Shown here: positions 50,518-59,536 of the stretch, piece by piece
Numbering within the stretch: the first letter of the stretch is position 1
Layout of the letters: each line of letters opens with the position of its first letter
Source: Sagittula stellata E-37
GTDB lineage: Bacteria > Pseudomonadota > Alphaproteobacteria > Rhodobacterales > Rhodobacteraceae
Length of the DNA stretch: 64,000 bases
Assembly (NCBI RefSeq): GCF_039724765.1
Contig: NZ_CP155730.1
Span: 310,001-374,000, forward strand
Direction of reading: 5' to 3'
The notes under the pieces: generated by a model
What the model saw: only the letters and a program-made list of their open reading frames with translations
What the model was told of the DNA's origin: nothing
The model's database searches: none
Translations under genes and position numbers: made by a program

Positions 50518-51598
50518 GGCGCGGCGGATCGAAGGCAACGCGTGCGCTGGCGCTCTCCACCGTGATCTCCGTGCCGAAACCTCGCGACAGCTCTTGCAGG
50601 CGGTGAAGGACGGCCCCGGCCTTAGCGCTGTCGTCAATGAGGATGGGCATCCCGTCGCGACCGCATTCCGTGGCGCGGAACTCGATACCCTCGATGCCGG
50701 ATTTCGACATCTCGATCCGGCAAATGGTGGACCAGGGGTCGATGGCGCGGAAGATCTCGGCCTGCACCGGTGTCGCGTTGTCCCAGTCCTGCTGCGCGAT
50801 GTGATTGCCAAGGCTGTAGAGGATCGGTTTACCCAGATGGGTCTCCAGACCGGCGGGGCTGTGGGCGTGGTTCCCAAGGACCATGTCCGCGCCCGCCTCG
50901 ATGATACGGTGTCCGAAGGGACGTTGATACTCCGCCAGCGGCGATCCGGTGCCATAGCCCCAGTGTACGCTGACGATCAGCACGTCCACTTGCGGCCGCA
51001 ATGCGGCGATCCTGTCCATCAGCGCGTCGGCATCCGCCGGGTCGACCCGGCTGCGCATCGGGATCGGGGCGCCGGGTTCGGTTGCCTGAAGGATCGGGTG
51101 AAGTTCCTGCCATTGATCGACCCGCACGGGCGCGATGCCGGGGCGGTCGTCGCGGGCGGCGTAATAGGGGGGCAGCAGGCATGACACGGCCAGGACTCCC
51201 AGTGTCAGCCCGTCGAGATCGCGGATCACCGGGGTGTTCGCCGACGCAATATCCGGGCCGCCGCCGACCGTTGTGACACCGGCCTCTTGCAGATGTCCGA
51301 GGCTTTCGAGAAAGGCGTCGGGGCCATAATCCCAGGTGTGGTTGGTAGCCACGGTCATCAGGTCGAACCCGGCCACACCAAGGTCCCCGGCCACTTCGGG
51401 CGCGACGAGATAGGCGATCGGGGCGTCGGTCCGAAAGCCGGAGCGCGCAAACTGCACCTCGCAGGAGGCCCACCGCACGTCGCCTTCACGCAGAAAGTCC
51501 AGCGTGCGTTCGTAGTCGGGCTGCACCGGCACGCCGTCCTGATAAAGCCGCTGTCGAATCACGATATCCCCGGCGGCTGTCATTACCCTAGTCTTCAC
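50507..51598 (-). CDS. CapA-family (PgsA) metallophosphatase-fold protein
   Basis: The protein has 363 residues with no obvious signal peptide. The fold is calcineurin-like: AAGDIVIRQRL at the start, VATNHTWDYG, HWGYGTGSPLAEYQRPFGHR and GNHAHSPAGLETHLGKPILY, which are the CapA metal-site His/Asp blocks. Known members make or handle poly-gamma-glutamate or other amide-linked polymers. In this setting, with an asparaginase, it may act in breakdown. Exact substrate unknown. Confidence 0.88.
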   Translation of the reverse strand: MKTRVMTAAGDIVIRQRLYQDGVPVQPDYERTLDFLREGDVRWASCEVQFARSGFRTDAPIAYLVAPEVAGDLGVAGFDLMTVATNHTWDYGPDAFLESLGHLQEAGVTTVGGGPDIASANTPVIRDLDGLTLGVLAVSCLLPPYYAARDDRPGIAPVRVDQWQELHPILQATEPGAPIPMRSRVDPADADALMDRIAALRPQVDVLIVSVHWGYGTGSPLAEYQRPFGHRIIEAGADMVLGNHAHSPAGLETHLGKPILYSLGNHIAQQDWDNATPVQAEIFRAIDPWSTICRIEMSKSGIEGIEFRATECGRDGMPILIDDSAKAGAVLHRLQELSRGFGTEITVESASARVAFDPPRHGR

Positions 51599-51783
51599 GG
51601 CTTTTCCCTTCTCAATATTTTTGTAGTACGGCTTACCAAGCGAAAATCCTGAATCGCTCCGCCGGTCCTAGTCGCTTGCCGATATTTTAGTCTATCAATT
51701 ATGGTCATTAATCAATATATTAAAAAAGCTTTACCTGCGCCGATGAGGCCACTACGCTGAAGGCATAATACAGGAGGCGACAG

Positions 51784-52686
51784 ATGGAACGTGACCTTGC
51801 CGGCTATGGGCGGACACCGCCGGCGCCCAACTGGCCTCATGGCGCGGCACTGGCGGTGCAGGTCGTTCTGAACGTCGAAGAGGGCGGCGAACGCAGCCCG
51901 CTTTACGGCGACGCCGAAGCCGAGAGTTTTCTGAGCGAGACCGTCGGTGCGGAGCCTTGGCAGGGCCAACGTAATCCGAACATGGAGTCGATGTATGAAT
52001 ACGGCAGCCGCGTGGGCTTCTGGCGGTTGCATCGCATCCTGACGCAGGCAGAGGTGCCGGTGACGGTCTTCGCCGTGGCCCGGGCGCTGGCGCAGCAGCC
52101 CGAGGCCGTGAGCGCCATGCGCGAGGCGGGCTGGGAGATCGCCAGCCACGGATTGCGCTGGATTGACTACCGAGACATGCCGCGCGACGAAGAGCGGCGA
52201 CACATGCACGACGCAATCCGCCTGCACACCGAGCTGACCGGCAGCCGCCCGCTGGGCTGGTACACCGGACGGGTTTCGCAAAACACGCTGTCGCTGGTGA
52301 TGGAGGAGGGAGGCTTCGCCTACACCGCCGATTCCTATGCGGACGAATTGCCCTACTGGGTCCGCGATGGCCAGCGGCGGCGACTGGTTGTGCCCTACAC
52401 GCTGGACGCGAATGACATGCGTTTTGCCACGCCACAGGGCTTCAACGAGGGGACGCAATTCTTCACGTATCTGCGCGACAGTTTCGACCAGATGTACGAG
52501 GAAGGTCTGGCCGGTCGTCCCGCGATCCTTTCTGTCGGGTTGCACAGCAGGCTGGCCGGGCGCCCCGGTCGGGCCCGCGCGCTGGCACGGTTCCTGAGCC
52601 ATGTCCGCCGTCATGACCGGGTCTGGCTTCCGACCCGGCTCGATATCGCCCGCCATTGGGCGAAAGAGGCCGGGCCGGGCCACTGA
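51784..52686 (+). CDS. PuuE-like polysaccharide-deacetylase-fold amidohydrolase
   Basis: The protein has 300 residues with an AGGAGG site. It matches PuuE (metal-independent allantoinase) more than true polysaccharide deacetylases: RDLAGYGRTPPAPNWPHGAA, LNVEEGGERSPLYGDAEAE, WEIASHGLRWIDYRDM, MEEGGFAYTADSYADELPYW. It probably opens a cyclic or linear amide bond. It is divergent from the asparaginase/CapA pair and starts the TRAP operon. The 185-base gap upstream is very A/T-rich and probably holds both promoters. Confidence 0.85.
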   Translation: MERDLAGYGRTPPAPNWPHGAALAVQVVLNVEEGGERSPLYGDAEAESFLSETVGAEPWQGQRNPNMESMYEYGSRVGFWRLHRILTQAEVPVTVFAVARALAQQPEAVSAMREAGWEIASHGLRWIDYRDMPRDEERRHMHDAIRLHTELTGSRPLGWYTGRVSQNTLSLVMEEGGFAYTADSYADELPYWVRDGQRRRLVVPYTLDANDMRFATPQGFNEGTQFFTYLRDSFDQMYEEGLAGRPAILSVGLHSRLAGRPGRARALARFLSHVRRHDRVWLPTRLDIARHWAKEAGPGH

Positions 52687-52733
52687 CACGGCACACCGAA
52701 AAACAAGAACGACACAGAACAGGGAACACCGAT

Positions 52734-53786
52734 ATGACACTCAATACATACAGCCGAAGCCTTCCGGCCGCGATCCTGGCGGGCGCCCTGACAGTGACCG
52801 CGGGACTGGCCGGGGCGCAGGACGCCACGCTGAACCTGAACGTGCAGGGCGGCTGGTCCAGCGCGGGGTATTACAAGGATTTCGAGGTGCCCTTCTGGAC
52901 AGAACGCCTGCCCGAGGTCAGCGGCGGGCGCATCGGGGCCAGCATCACCAGCCTCGATGCCTCCAGCCTGAAGGGCTCTGAAGTGTTCCGGCTGATGCGG
53001 ATGGGCGTGATCGACTTCGGGACATCCGCGCTCGGCTATGTCGCCGGGGACGATCCGGTGAACGAGGGGCCCGACCTTGCCGGTGTTGCGCTGGACATCG
53101 AGACCGAGCGCAAGGTGCTCGAGGCCTACCGCCCCGAGCTTGTAAGGCTCTACACCGAGAAATACGGCATTCGCCCGCTGTTCTTCTACCCCGCCGAAGC
53201 GCAGGTCTTCTGGTGCAACGCGCCGGTGACCGGACTGGCCGATCTGGAGGGGCTGAAGGTGCGCACCGGCAATCGCACCGTGGCGGACTTCGTCTCGGCG
53301 GCGGGGGCGACCACCGTCACCATGCCCTTCGGCGAAGTGGTGACCTCGTTGCAGCGCGGAGTGATCGACTGTGCAGTCACTGGGACCTTCTCTGGCAATG
53401 CCGCGGGATGGGCCGAAACCGCAACGCATCTCTACCCGCTTGTCATGGGCTGGAGCCCCTTCATGTACGGCGCGAACCAGCGCGTCTGGGACGCGTTGCC
53501 CGAGGACGTCCGGGCCCTGCTCACCGAGGAATTCGACCGTTTCGAGGATGAGCTTTGGGTCGCCGCCGCTCGGCGCAACGAAGAAGGACTGAACTGTTCG
53601 ACCGGCGGGTCCTGCACCTTCGGCAAGCCCTTCGACATGACGCTGGTCCCGGTGACGCCCGAAGACGACGCGCGCCGGGGCGAGATCGTGCGCGAGGTGG
53701 TGTTGCCGGCGTTCAGGGATCGCTGCGGCGCGGCCTGCTTTGACGAATGGCAGGCCCGGGTCGGGGCCTTTGTCGATCCGTCCTGA
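52734..53786 (+). CDS. TRAP transporter substrate-binding protein (DctP), set 1
   Basis: The protein has 350 residues from the ATG at 52734; the longer frame from 52656 loses the signal peptide (SRSLPAAILAGALTVTAGLA). DctP blocks: LKGSEVFRLMRMGVIDFGTS, LEGLKVRTGNRTVADFVSAA, VVTSLQRGVIDCAVTGTFSG. An Arg in the KVRTGN block is the usual carboxylate anchor. Binds an organic acid in the periplasm. Confidence 0.92.
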   Translation: MTLNTYSRSLPAAILAGALTVTAGLAGAQDATLNLNVQGGWSSAGYYKDFEVPFWTERLPEVSGGRIGASITSLDASSLKGSEVFRLMRMGVIDFGTSALGYVAGDDPVNEGPDLAGVALDIETERKVLEAYRPELVRLYTEKYGIRPLFFYPAEAQVFWCNAPVTGLADLEGLKVRTGNRTVADFVSAAGATTVTMPFGEVVTSLQRGVIDCAVTGTFSGNAAGWAETATHLYPLVMGWSPFMYGANQRVWDALPEDVRALLTEEFDRFEDELWVAAARRNEEGLNCSTGGSCTFGKPFDMTLVPVTPEDDARRGEIVREVVLPAFRDRCGAACFDEWQARVGAFVDPS

Positions 53787-53862
53787 GCCGAGAGGACCTT
53801 GGCGCCGCGCCGGGATCGGTGAAACACCGACCCGTAAAACTCGAAAGCAGAGGATCGGTCCA

Positions 53863-54432
53863 ATGATTTTTTTGAGGAAGCTGTCCCGGCTGTCGGTCAG
53901 GATCGCGGGGGGCTGCGTTCTGCTCTGCGCGGCAGCCATCGGGATCGAGGTCGTCATGCGCAGGCTTTTCGGCCTCTCGCTTGGCGGGGTGGACGAGATC
54001 TCGTCCTATGTCTTCGCCACCGGCGTGGCCTGGTCCCTGGCGTTCACGCTGCTGGAGCGCGCCCATATCCGCATTGACCTGCTGTATGAGCAAATGCCTG
54101 CACGGGCCCGCTTCGCGGCGGATCTTCTTGGATTGCTGTCTCTGCTCGTCGTGTCGGTGGTCCTGCTGCAACAGGCGGCCCAGGTCGCATGCACGTCGTG
54201 GATTTTCGGCACCCGGTCCAACACGCCGCTGGGTGTGGCCCTGTGGGTGCCACAGCTGATCTGGGTGGCGGGGCTTTTGTTTTTCACCCTGTGCCAGCTG
54301 GCGCTTCTTATCGCCCTTCTTCGACTGGCACGGGCCGGGCGCATCGCGCACAGCGGCCACCTGACCGGGATCCGCACCCATTCCGAGGAAACCGAGGACT
54401 ACATGTCGCAAAGGAATACAGAATGCCAGTAG
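53863..54432 (+). CDS. TRAP transporter small permease (DctQ), set 1
   Basis: The protein has 189 residues with four TMs (GGCVLLCAAAIGIEVVMRRL; FATGVAWSLAFTLLE; LLGLLSLLVVSVVLL; QLIWVAGLLFFTLCQLALLI). The HIRIDLLYEQMPARAR block after TM2 is typical of DctQ. Overlaps the large permease by 10 bases. Confidence 0.9.
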   Translation: MIFLRKLSRLSVRIAGGCVLLCAAAIGIEVVMRRLFGLSLGGVDEISSYVFATGVAWSLAFTLLERAHIRIDLLYEQMPARARFAADLLGLLSLLVVSVVLLQQAAQVACTSWIFGTRSNTPLGVALWVPQLIWVAGLLFFTLCQLALLIALLRLARAGRIAHSGHLTGIRTHSEETEDYMSQRNTECQ

Positions 54433-55697
54433 TCGCCATCGGATTGCTTCTTCTGCTGATCCTGCTGGCGGTGCCAGTGGGCGCGGTGCTGGGCCTGCTG
54501 GGGCTGGTCCTGGACCAGGTCTTTACGCCCATGCCGATGTGGCGCGCGATCGGAGAGATCTCTTGGGGCGCCTCGACCGAGTTCACGCTCATGGCGATCC
54601 CGCTCTACATCCTTCTGGGCGAGATCTTCCTGCGTTCGGGCATCGCCAGCGATATGTATGAGGCCCTGCGCAAGTGGCTGGTCTGGCTGCCGGGTGGTCT
54701 GATGCACGCCAATATCGCCGCCAGCACGCTGTTCGCCGCCACCTCGGGGTCAAGCGTTGCGACTGCGGCCACCATCGGCACTGTCGCACTGCCGCAACAG
54801 AAGAAATACGGTTATGGCGAACGCATGTTTCTTGGCTCGATTGCTGCGGGCGGTACGCTTGGTATCTTGATCCCGCCCTCGATCAACATGATCATCTACG
54901 GAGTGCTGACCAACACATCTATTCCGCAGCTTTATCTTGCGGCGCTGTTGCCCGGGCTGGTCCTGGCCACGATTTTCATGATGACCATCATAGCCGGAGC
55001 CGGCCTGACCCGGTCGGGCCGCGTGGCCGAACGCTTCAGCTGGACCGAGAAACGGGCGGCGCTGAGACACCTGCTGCCGCCTGGGGCGATCTTTGTGGTC
55101 ATCATGGGGTCAATCTACGCGGGCATCGCCACCCCGACAGAGGCCGCGGGGCTCGGGGTGCTGGCCGCCCTGGTGCTGGCATGGTCGCGGCGAAGGCTGA
55201 ATGCCGTGCTGCTGATGGCCGCCTTCGAGAACACGATGCGTACCACGGGCATGATCATGCTGATCGTGATGCTGGCCTACTTCCTCAATTTCGTGCTGAC
55301 CGGGCTGGGTTTGTCGCAGGTGATTGCCGACCTGTTGAACGGGGCCGATCTGTCGCCCCTGCAAACCATCCTTCTCGTGATCGCCTTCTACCTCGTGCTG
55401 GGCTGTGTCATGGAAACCCTGTCGATGATGATCGCGACCCTGCCGATCGTTGCGCCGATCGTCTTTGCAGCGGGCTATGATCCGGTGTGGTTCGGTGTCG
55501 TGATGATGATGCTGGTCGAACTGGCGATGATCACACCGCCCATCGGGGTGAACCTTTACGTTGTGCAGGGGGTGCGGACATCGGGCAGCATCCGTGATGT
55601 CATCCTCGGTTCAATGCCGTTTGTGCTGGCGATCCTTGCGATGATCCTGTTTCTGGTCGCCATGCCCGATGTCGTGACAATGTTCGCGGGGGGATAG
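54423..55697 (+). CDS. TRAP transporter large permease (DctM), set 1
   Basis: The protein has 424 residues from the ATG at 54423; the longer frame from 54189 overlaps dctQ and is a shadow. About 12 TMs and the DctM hallmarks GGTLGILIPPSINMIIYG, YAGIATPTEAAGLGVL and LAMITPPIGVNLYVVQG. It is the sodium-driven transport subunit. Confidence 0.93.
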   Translation: MPVVAIGLLLLLILLAVPVGAVLGLLGLVLDQVFTPMPMWRAIGEISWGASTEFTLMAIPLYILLGEIFLRSGIASDMYEALRKWLVWLPGGLMHANIAASTLFAATSGSSVATAATIGTVALPQQKKYGYGERMFLGSIAAGGTLGILIPPSINMIIYGVLTNTSIPQLYLAALLPGLVLATIFMMTIIAGAGLTRSGRVAERFSWTEKRAALRHLLPPGAIFVVIMGSIYAGIATPTEAAGLGVLAALVLAWSRRRLNAVLLMAAFENTMRTTGMIMLIVMLAYFLNFVLTGLGLSQVIADLLNGADLSPLQTILLVIAFYLVLGCVMETLSMMIATLPIVAPIVFAAGYDPVWFGVVMMMLVELAMITPPIGVNLYVVQGVRTSGSIRDVILGSMPFVLAILAMILFLVAMPDVVTMFAGG

Positions 55698-55698
55698 A

Positions 55699-56469
55699 AT
55701 GATGATTGTGGAAGGCAAGGCAGGAAAAGGCGTTAAGGCGATGGCAAAGATCTCGGCAGCCGGGGCGGGGGCAGAGGACACCGGCGGCCCGATGTCTCTT
55801 GGAGAGAAGGTCTATGCCGAGATGAAGGCCGCCATCATAGTGGGCGACTTCCGGCAGGGCGCCATCTTCAACGAGGCGGATCTCGCCGCGCGGTTTTCCG
55901 TCAGCACCTCGCCTGTGAAAGAAGCGCTGTCACGGCTGCGGCAGGACGGGCTTGTCCGGGTGATCGGCCGACGCGGTTATGCGGTCACGGAACTGACGCT
56001 TCAGGACTTCCACGACCTGATCGAGATCCGCATCGTGCTGGAATGTGCCGCCTGCGAGCTGGCGGCGCCCCGGGTCACCGACGAGCATGTTGCGCAGATG
56101 AGCGCGCTGTCCTCGGTCGAGATCGATCTATCGGACAGCCAGAGCCGCCGCGCTTTCACCCGGGCCAATCAGGACTTTCACGAGCTGATCCCCGCGATCG
56201 CGGGGAATGTTCGCATACTGAGAGCGATTCAGCAGAATTTCGTCGATATGCAGCGGGCGCTTTTCGTGGACATCGCCCGTGGTGATGAGGTCGGGCTTGT
56301 CCACGACCATGATGAGATCATCGGATCGCTCGCGCGCCGCGATCCCCGTGGGGCGAGAGACGCGATGTATCGCCATATCATTCAGGCCCGGGACCGGGTG
56401 ATTGACCGGATGATGCGGCGGCACAGCAGTTTACAGCATATGTCCCTGACGCCCAAAGAGCAGGGCTGA
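55699..56469 (+). CDS. GntR-family (FCD/FadR-type) regulator
   Basis: It has up to 256 residues. The GntR winged helix (FNEADLAARFSVSTSPVKEA, LSRLRQDGLVRVIGRRGYAV) is followed by an all-helical FCD ligand domain with metal-type His residues (DFHELIPAIAGN, HDHDEIIGSLARRD). It lies one base after dctM, between the two TRAP sets, and probably controls both. The first 30 residues are loose; a start at 55741 or 55792 is possible. Confidence 0.9.
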   Translation: MMIVEGKAGKGVKAMAKISAAGAGAEDTGGPMSLGEKVYAEMKAAIIVGDFRQGAIFNEADLAARFSVSTSPVKEALSRLRQDGLVRVIGRRGYAVTELTLQDFHDLIEIRIVLECAACELAAPRVTDEHVAQMSALSSVEIDLSDSQSRRAFTRANQDFHELIPAIAGNVRILRAIQQNFVDMQRALFVDIARGDEVGLVHDHDEIIGSLARRDPRGARDAMYRHIIQARDRVIDRMMRRHSSLQHMSLTPKEQG

Positions 56470-56700
56470 CCCCGCGCGGACCGGTTCGCGGAAATCTGGA
56501 CGCACCAAAGACACCAGAAACCCACCCTGAAAGGGGCTGGGTCCGGTCCCATTTATACAATTGATAATAAAAAAATAATTGCGCACTGCCAGCATAAGAG
56601 ACTTGCTCTCAATCCCAGTGCCTGACTAATATTTCTTATAAACATTAATTGAACGACTCGCGTAAAGCACGCGGCCGTTACAAACCGACAGGAGGTCTCC

Positions 56701-57696
56701 ATGACATTCGTATCTTCTCTGACCCGCCGCCGTTTGCTGGCCGGCCTTACCCTGGCCGCAGGTCTTTCAACCGTGGCGCCCGCTGCCGCCGATACCCGGA
56801 TGCTGATGGCCTCTGGCTATCCGGAAGACAACTTCATGACAGTCAATATCCGCATGTTCCTCGACGAGATCACCGAAACCGCGGAGATCGCCATCGATTT
56901 GAAGCCGAATGGCGCGCTCATTCCGCTCAACTCGATCAAGGGCGCGGTACAGAAGGGGCAAGTCCAGCTGGGCGAGGTGCGCCTTGGTGTCCATGCGAAC
57001 GAGGAACCGATGCTGGACCTTGCAGGCGTGCCCTTTGTGGCGCCTGACTATCCGACGGTCTGGCTGCTGAAAGACATGCAGAAGGATTACGTTTCGGACT
57101 GGTTCGACAGTCAGGGGCTGGTGCTGCTCTACCAGGCACCTTGGCCGGGGGCGGGGTTCTATACCAAAGGGCCTATGGACTCGTTAGAGGCCATTCAGGG
57201 AAAACGCCTGCGTATCCCCAACACGCCGATCCAATCCATGGGCAACCTGATGGGCTACAACGCCGTGTTGCTGCCATTTGCCGAGGTGCCACAGGCGTTT
57301 TCAACCGGGCTGATCGACGCGATGTTTACCAGCCCGCAGACCGGTATCGATATTCAGGCCTGGGATCATACCGATCATTTCACCTATGTCGGCGCCTCGC
57401 TGGCCACCAATGCCGTCTTCATGAACCGCCGGGCCTTCGACGCGCTGACGCCCGATCAGCAGACCACTGTCCGCACCGCCGCCGCCCGTGCTGAACTGCG
57501 GGGATGGGAGATGAGCGCCGCGGCCACCGAGGCGCAGATCGTGACCCTGCGCGAACAGGGCATGACCATCGGCACGTTGCCCGAGGACATCGCCGCAAAG
57601 CTGGACGAGATTGCGCCGCAGCTTGTGCAGGACTGGCTGAAGATCGCCTCGCCAGAGGCGGCAGAGGTCTACCAGCGCTATCAGGCGCTGCGCTGA
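56701..57696 (+). CDS. TRAP transporter substrate-binding protein (DctP), set 2
   Basis: The protein has 331 residues with AGGAGG just before the ATG. The signal SLTRRRLLAGLTLAAGLSTV has a twin-arginine look. DctP blocks: SIKGAVQKGQVQLGEVRLGV, IQGKRLRIPNTPIQSMGNLM, EVPQAFSTGLIDAMFTSPQT. Its sequence differs widely from set 1, so the two importers probably take different ligands. The 231-base A/T-rich gap upstream is a likely promoter. Confidence 0.92.
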   Translation: MTFVSSLTRRRLLAGLTLAAGLSTVAPAAADTRMLMASGYPEDNFMTVNIRMFLDEITETAEIAIDLKPNGALIPLNSIKGAVQKGQVQLGEVRLGVHANEEPMLDLAGVPFVAPDYPTVWLLKDMQKDYVSDWFDSQGLVLLYQAPWPGAGFYTKGPMDSLEAIQGKRLRIPNTPIQSMGNLMGYNAVLLPFAEVPQAFSTGLIDAMFTSPQTGIDIQAWDHTDHFTYVGASLATNAVFMNRRAFDALTPDQQTTVRTAAARAELRGWEMSAAATEAQIVTLREQGMTIGTLPEDIAAKLDEIAPQLVQDWLKIASPEAAEVYQRYQALR

Positions 57697-57699
57697 CCC

Positions 57700-58242
57700 A
57701 TGCATCCGGAAGCAGACCCAAACCTCGCAGGGCCGGAACGGCCGGGCCTGCGCAGAACGCTCGACCGGCTGTACGAGGCGGGCGGAATGCTCGCGGCGCT
57801 TGCCATTCTTGGGATGCTGGTGGCGATCCTGGCCCAGATGGGGTTGCGGCTGATCGCGGTGCCTTTCGATGCCACAGCGCTGTCGGGCTACCTGCTTGCC
57901 GCCGCGACCTTCCTTGGTCTGGCACATACGCAAAGGGCAGGTGCGCACATCCGCGTGCGCATGCTGATCGACCGGCTGCCCCAGGCTGCGCGCCCCCCGG
58001 CGGACCGGCTGGCGCTGGCGCTGTTCCTCGGCCTTGCATTGTATGCGACATGCTGGGCGGTAGAGCTGGTGCGCTTCGCATGGATCTACAACGAGGTGAG
58101 CGAGGGGCTGCTCGCGATCCCGCTCTGGGTTCCGAAGACGGCGCTGGCGCTGGGGCTGGCGCTGCTGTCGGTATCGCTTGCGGATGCGCTGTTCACCGGG
58201 GCACCGGACACTCAGGACAACACGGAGAGCCACGATGGCTGA
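57700..58242 (+). CDS. TRAP transporter small permease (DctQ), set 2
   Basis: The protein has 180 residues with four TMs (GGMLAALAILGMLVAILAQM; LLAAATFLGLAHTQ; LALALFLGLALYATCWAVEL; LLAIPLWVPKTALALGLALL). The AGAHIRVRMLIDRLPQAAR block is the DctQ signature. Starts 3 bases after dctP. Confidence 0.9.
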   Translation: MHPEADPNLAGPERPGLRRTLDRLYEAGGMLAALAILGMLVAILAQMGLRLIAVPFDATALSGYLLAAATFLGLAHTQRAGAHIRVRMLIDRLPQAARPPADRLALALFLGLALYATCWAVELVRFAWIYNEVSEGLLAIPLWVPKTALALGLALLSVSLADALFTGAPDTQDNTESHDG

Positions 58243-59536
58243 AACGCTGATTTACGGTCTGTCGGTCTTTTCCGTCATCGTTGCCCTGCTGGCCGGGGGC
58301 CTGTGGGTCGCGCCGGCCCTGATCGCCGGAGGCTGTCTGGCGCTTTACGCGCTGACCGGCGTGCCGGTCGGCTCGCTGCTGGCGTCCAGCATCTGGGACG
58401 CCAGTCACCATTGGCCGCTGACTGCCCTGCCGCTGTTCGTCTGGATGGGCGAGATCCTGTTCCGAAGCCGACTGTCCTCGGATCTCTACCAAGGGCTTGC
58501 GCCGATGCTGGGACGGCTGCCGGGCGGATTGCTGCATGTCAATGTCGTGGGCTGCGGCGTGATGGCGTCGATCACGGGCTCGAGTGCCGTCACCGCCGCG
58601 ACCATCGGCCGGATGAGCCTGCCAGAGCTCGATCGGCAGGGTTACGATCAACGGCTGGCCATCGGGTCGCTGGCGGGATCGGGTACGCTGGGCCTGCTCA
58701 TCCCGCCATCGATCATGATGATCGTCTATGGCGTTCTGACCCAGCAGAGCATCGCGCGCCTGTTCATCGCCGGTCTGCTGCCGGGCCTGATGCTGATGCT
58801 GCTGTTTGCCGGATACATCGCGGCGCGGGCGATCCTGTCCCCCGAAGCCGCGCCGCGCCTTCCGGAAAGGATCTCCCTCTGGGCGAAACTCTGGACGATG
58901 CGCAGGCTGGGGCCGGTCTTCGCCCTGATGGGGCTGGTGATCGGCGCGATCTACGGCGGCGTCGCCACCCCCACAGAGGCGGCAACGCTGGGCGTTCTGG
59001 GCGCACTCGCCATATCGGCGGCCTATCGCACCCTGAACTGGCACTCCTTCCGCGACGCGCTCGGCGCGGCGGTGCGGACCTCGTGCATGATTACCTTTAT
59101 CCTGTGCAGCGCCGCTTTCCTCTCGGTCGCGCTCGGCTTTGCCGGGGTACCCTCGGCCCTGTCCGGCGCCATCGCCGGTTGGGACCTCTCTCCCTACGCG
59201 CTGCTGCTGGTTCTGACCGGGTTGTACTTGTTTCTCGGCTGCTTCCTTGAAGGCGCCTCGATGATGGTGCTGACCCTGCCCATCGTGCAGCCTCTGGTCG
59301 AGGCAGCGGGCTTCGACATGATCTGGTTCGGAATCTTCCTCATCATCTGCATCGAGATGGCCCAGATCACGCCGCCGGTCGGCATGAATCTCTTTGTTCT
59401 GCAGGGGATGACGGGACGCAGCCTGCCACTGATCTTCCGGTCGAGCCTGCCCTTCTTTGTCCTGATGCTGGTGGCGCTGATACTTATTAGTCTTGTGCCG
59501 GGCATCGTGCTCTGGCCGGTCGGAGGGCTGACATGA
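58235..59536 (+). CDS. TRAP transporter large permease (DctM), set 2
   Basis: The protein has 433 residues from the ATG at 58235, overlapping dctQ by 8 bases. Hallmarks: GSGTLGLLIPPSIMMIVYGV, YGGVATPTEAATLGVLGALA and EMAQITPPVGMNLFVLQGMT. About 12 TMs. The stop overlaps the deacylase start by 4 bases. Confidence 0.93.
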   Translation: MAETLIYGLSVFSVIVALLAGGLWVAPALIAGGCLALYALTGVPVGSLLASSIWDASHHWPLTALPLFVWMGEILFRSRLSSDLYQGLAPMLGRLPGGLLHVNVVGCGVMASITGSSAVTAATIGRMSLPELDRQGYDQRLAIGSLAGSGTLGLLIPPSIMMIVYGVLTQQSIARLFIAGLLPGLMLMLLFAGYIAARAILSPEAAPRLPERISLWAKLWTMRRLGPVFALMGLVIGAIYGGVATPTEAATLGVLGALAISAAYRTLNWHSFRDALGAAVRTSCMITFILCSAAFLSVALGFAGVPSALSGAIAGWDLSPYALLLVLTGLYLFLGCFLEGASMMVLTLPIVQPLVEAAGFDMIWFGIFLIICIEMAQITPPVGMNLFVLQGMTGRSLPLIFRSSLPFFVLMLVALILISLVPGIVLWPVGGLT

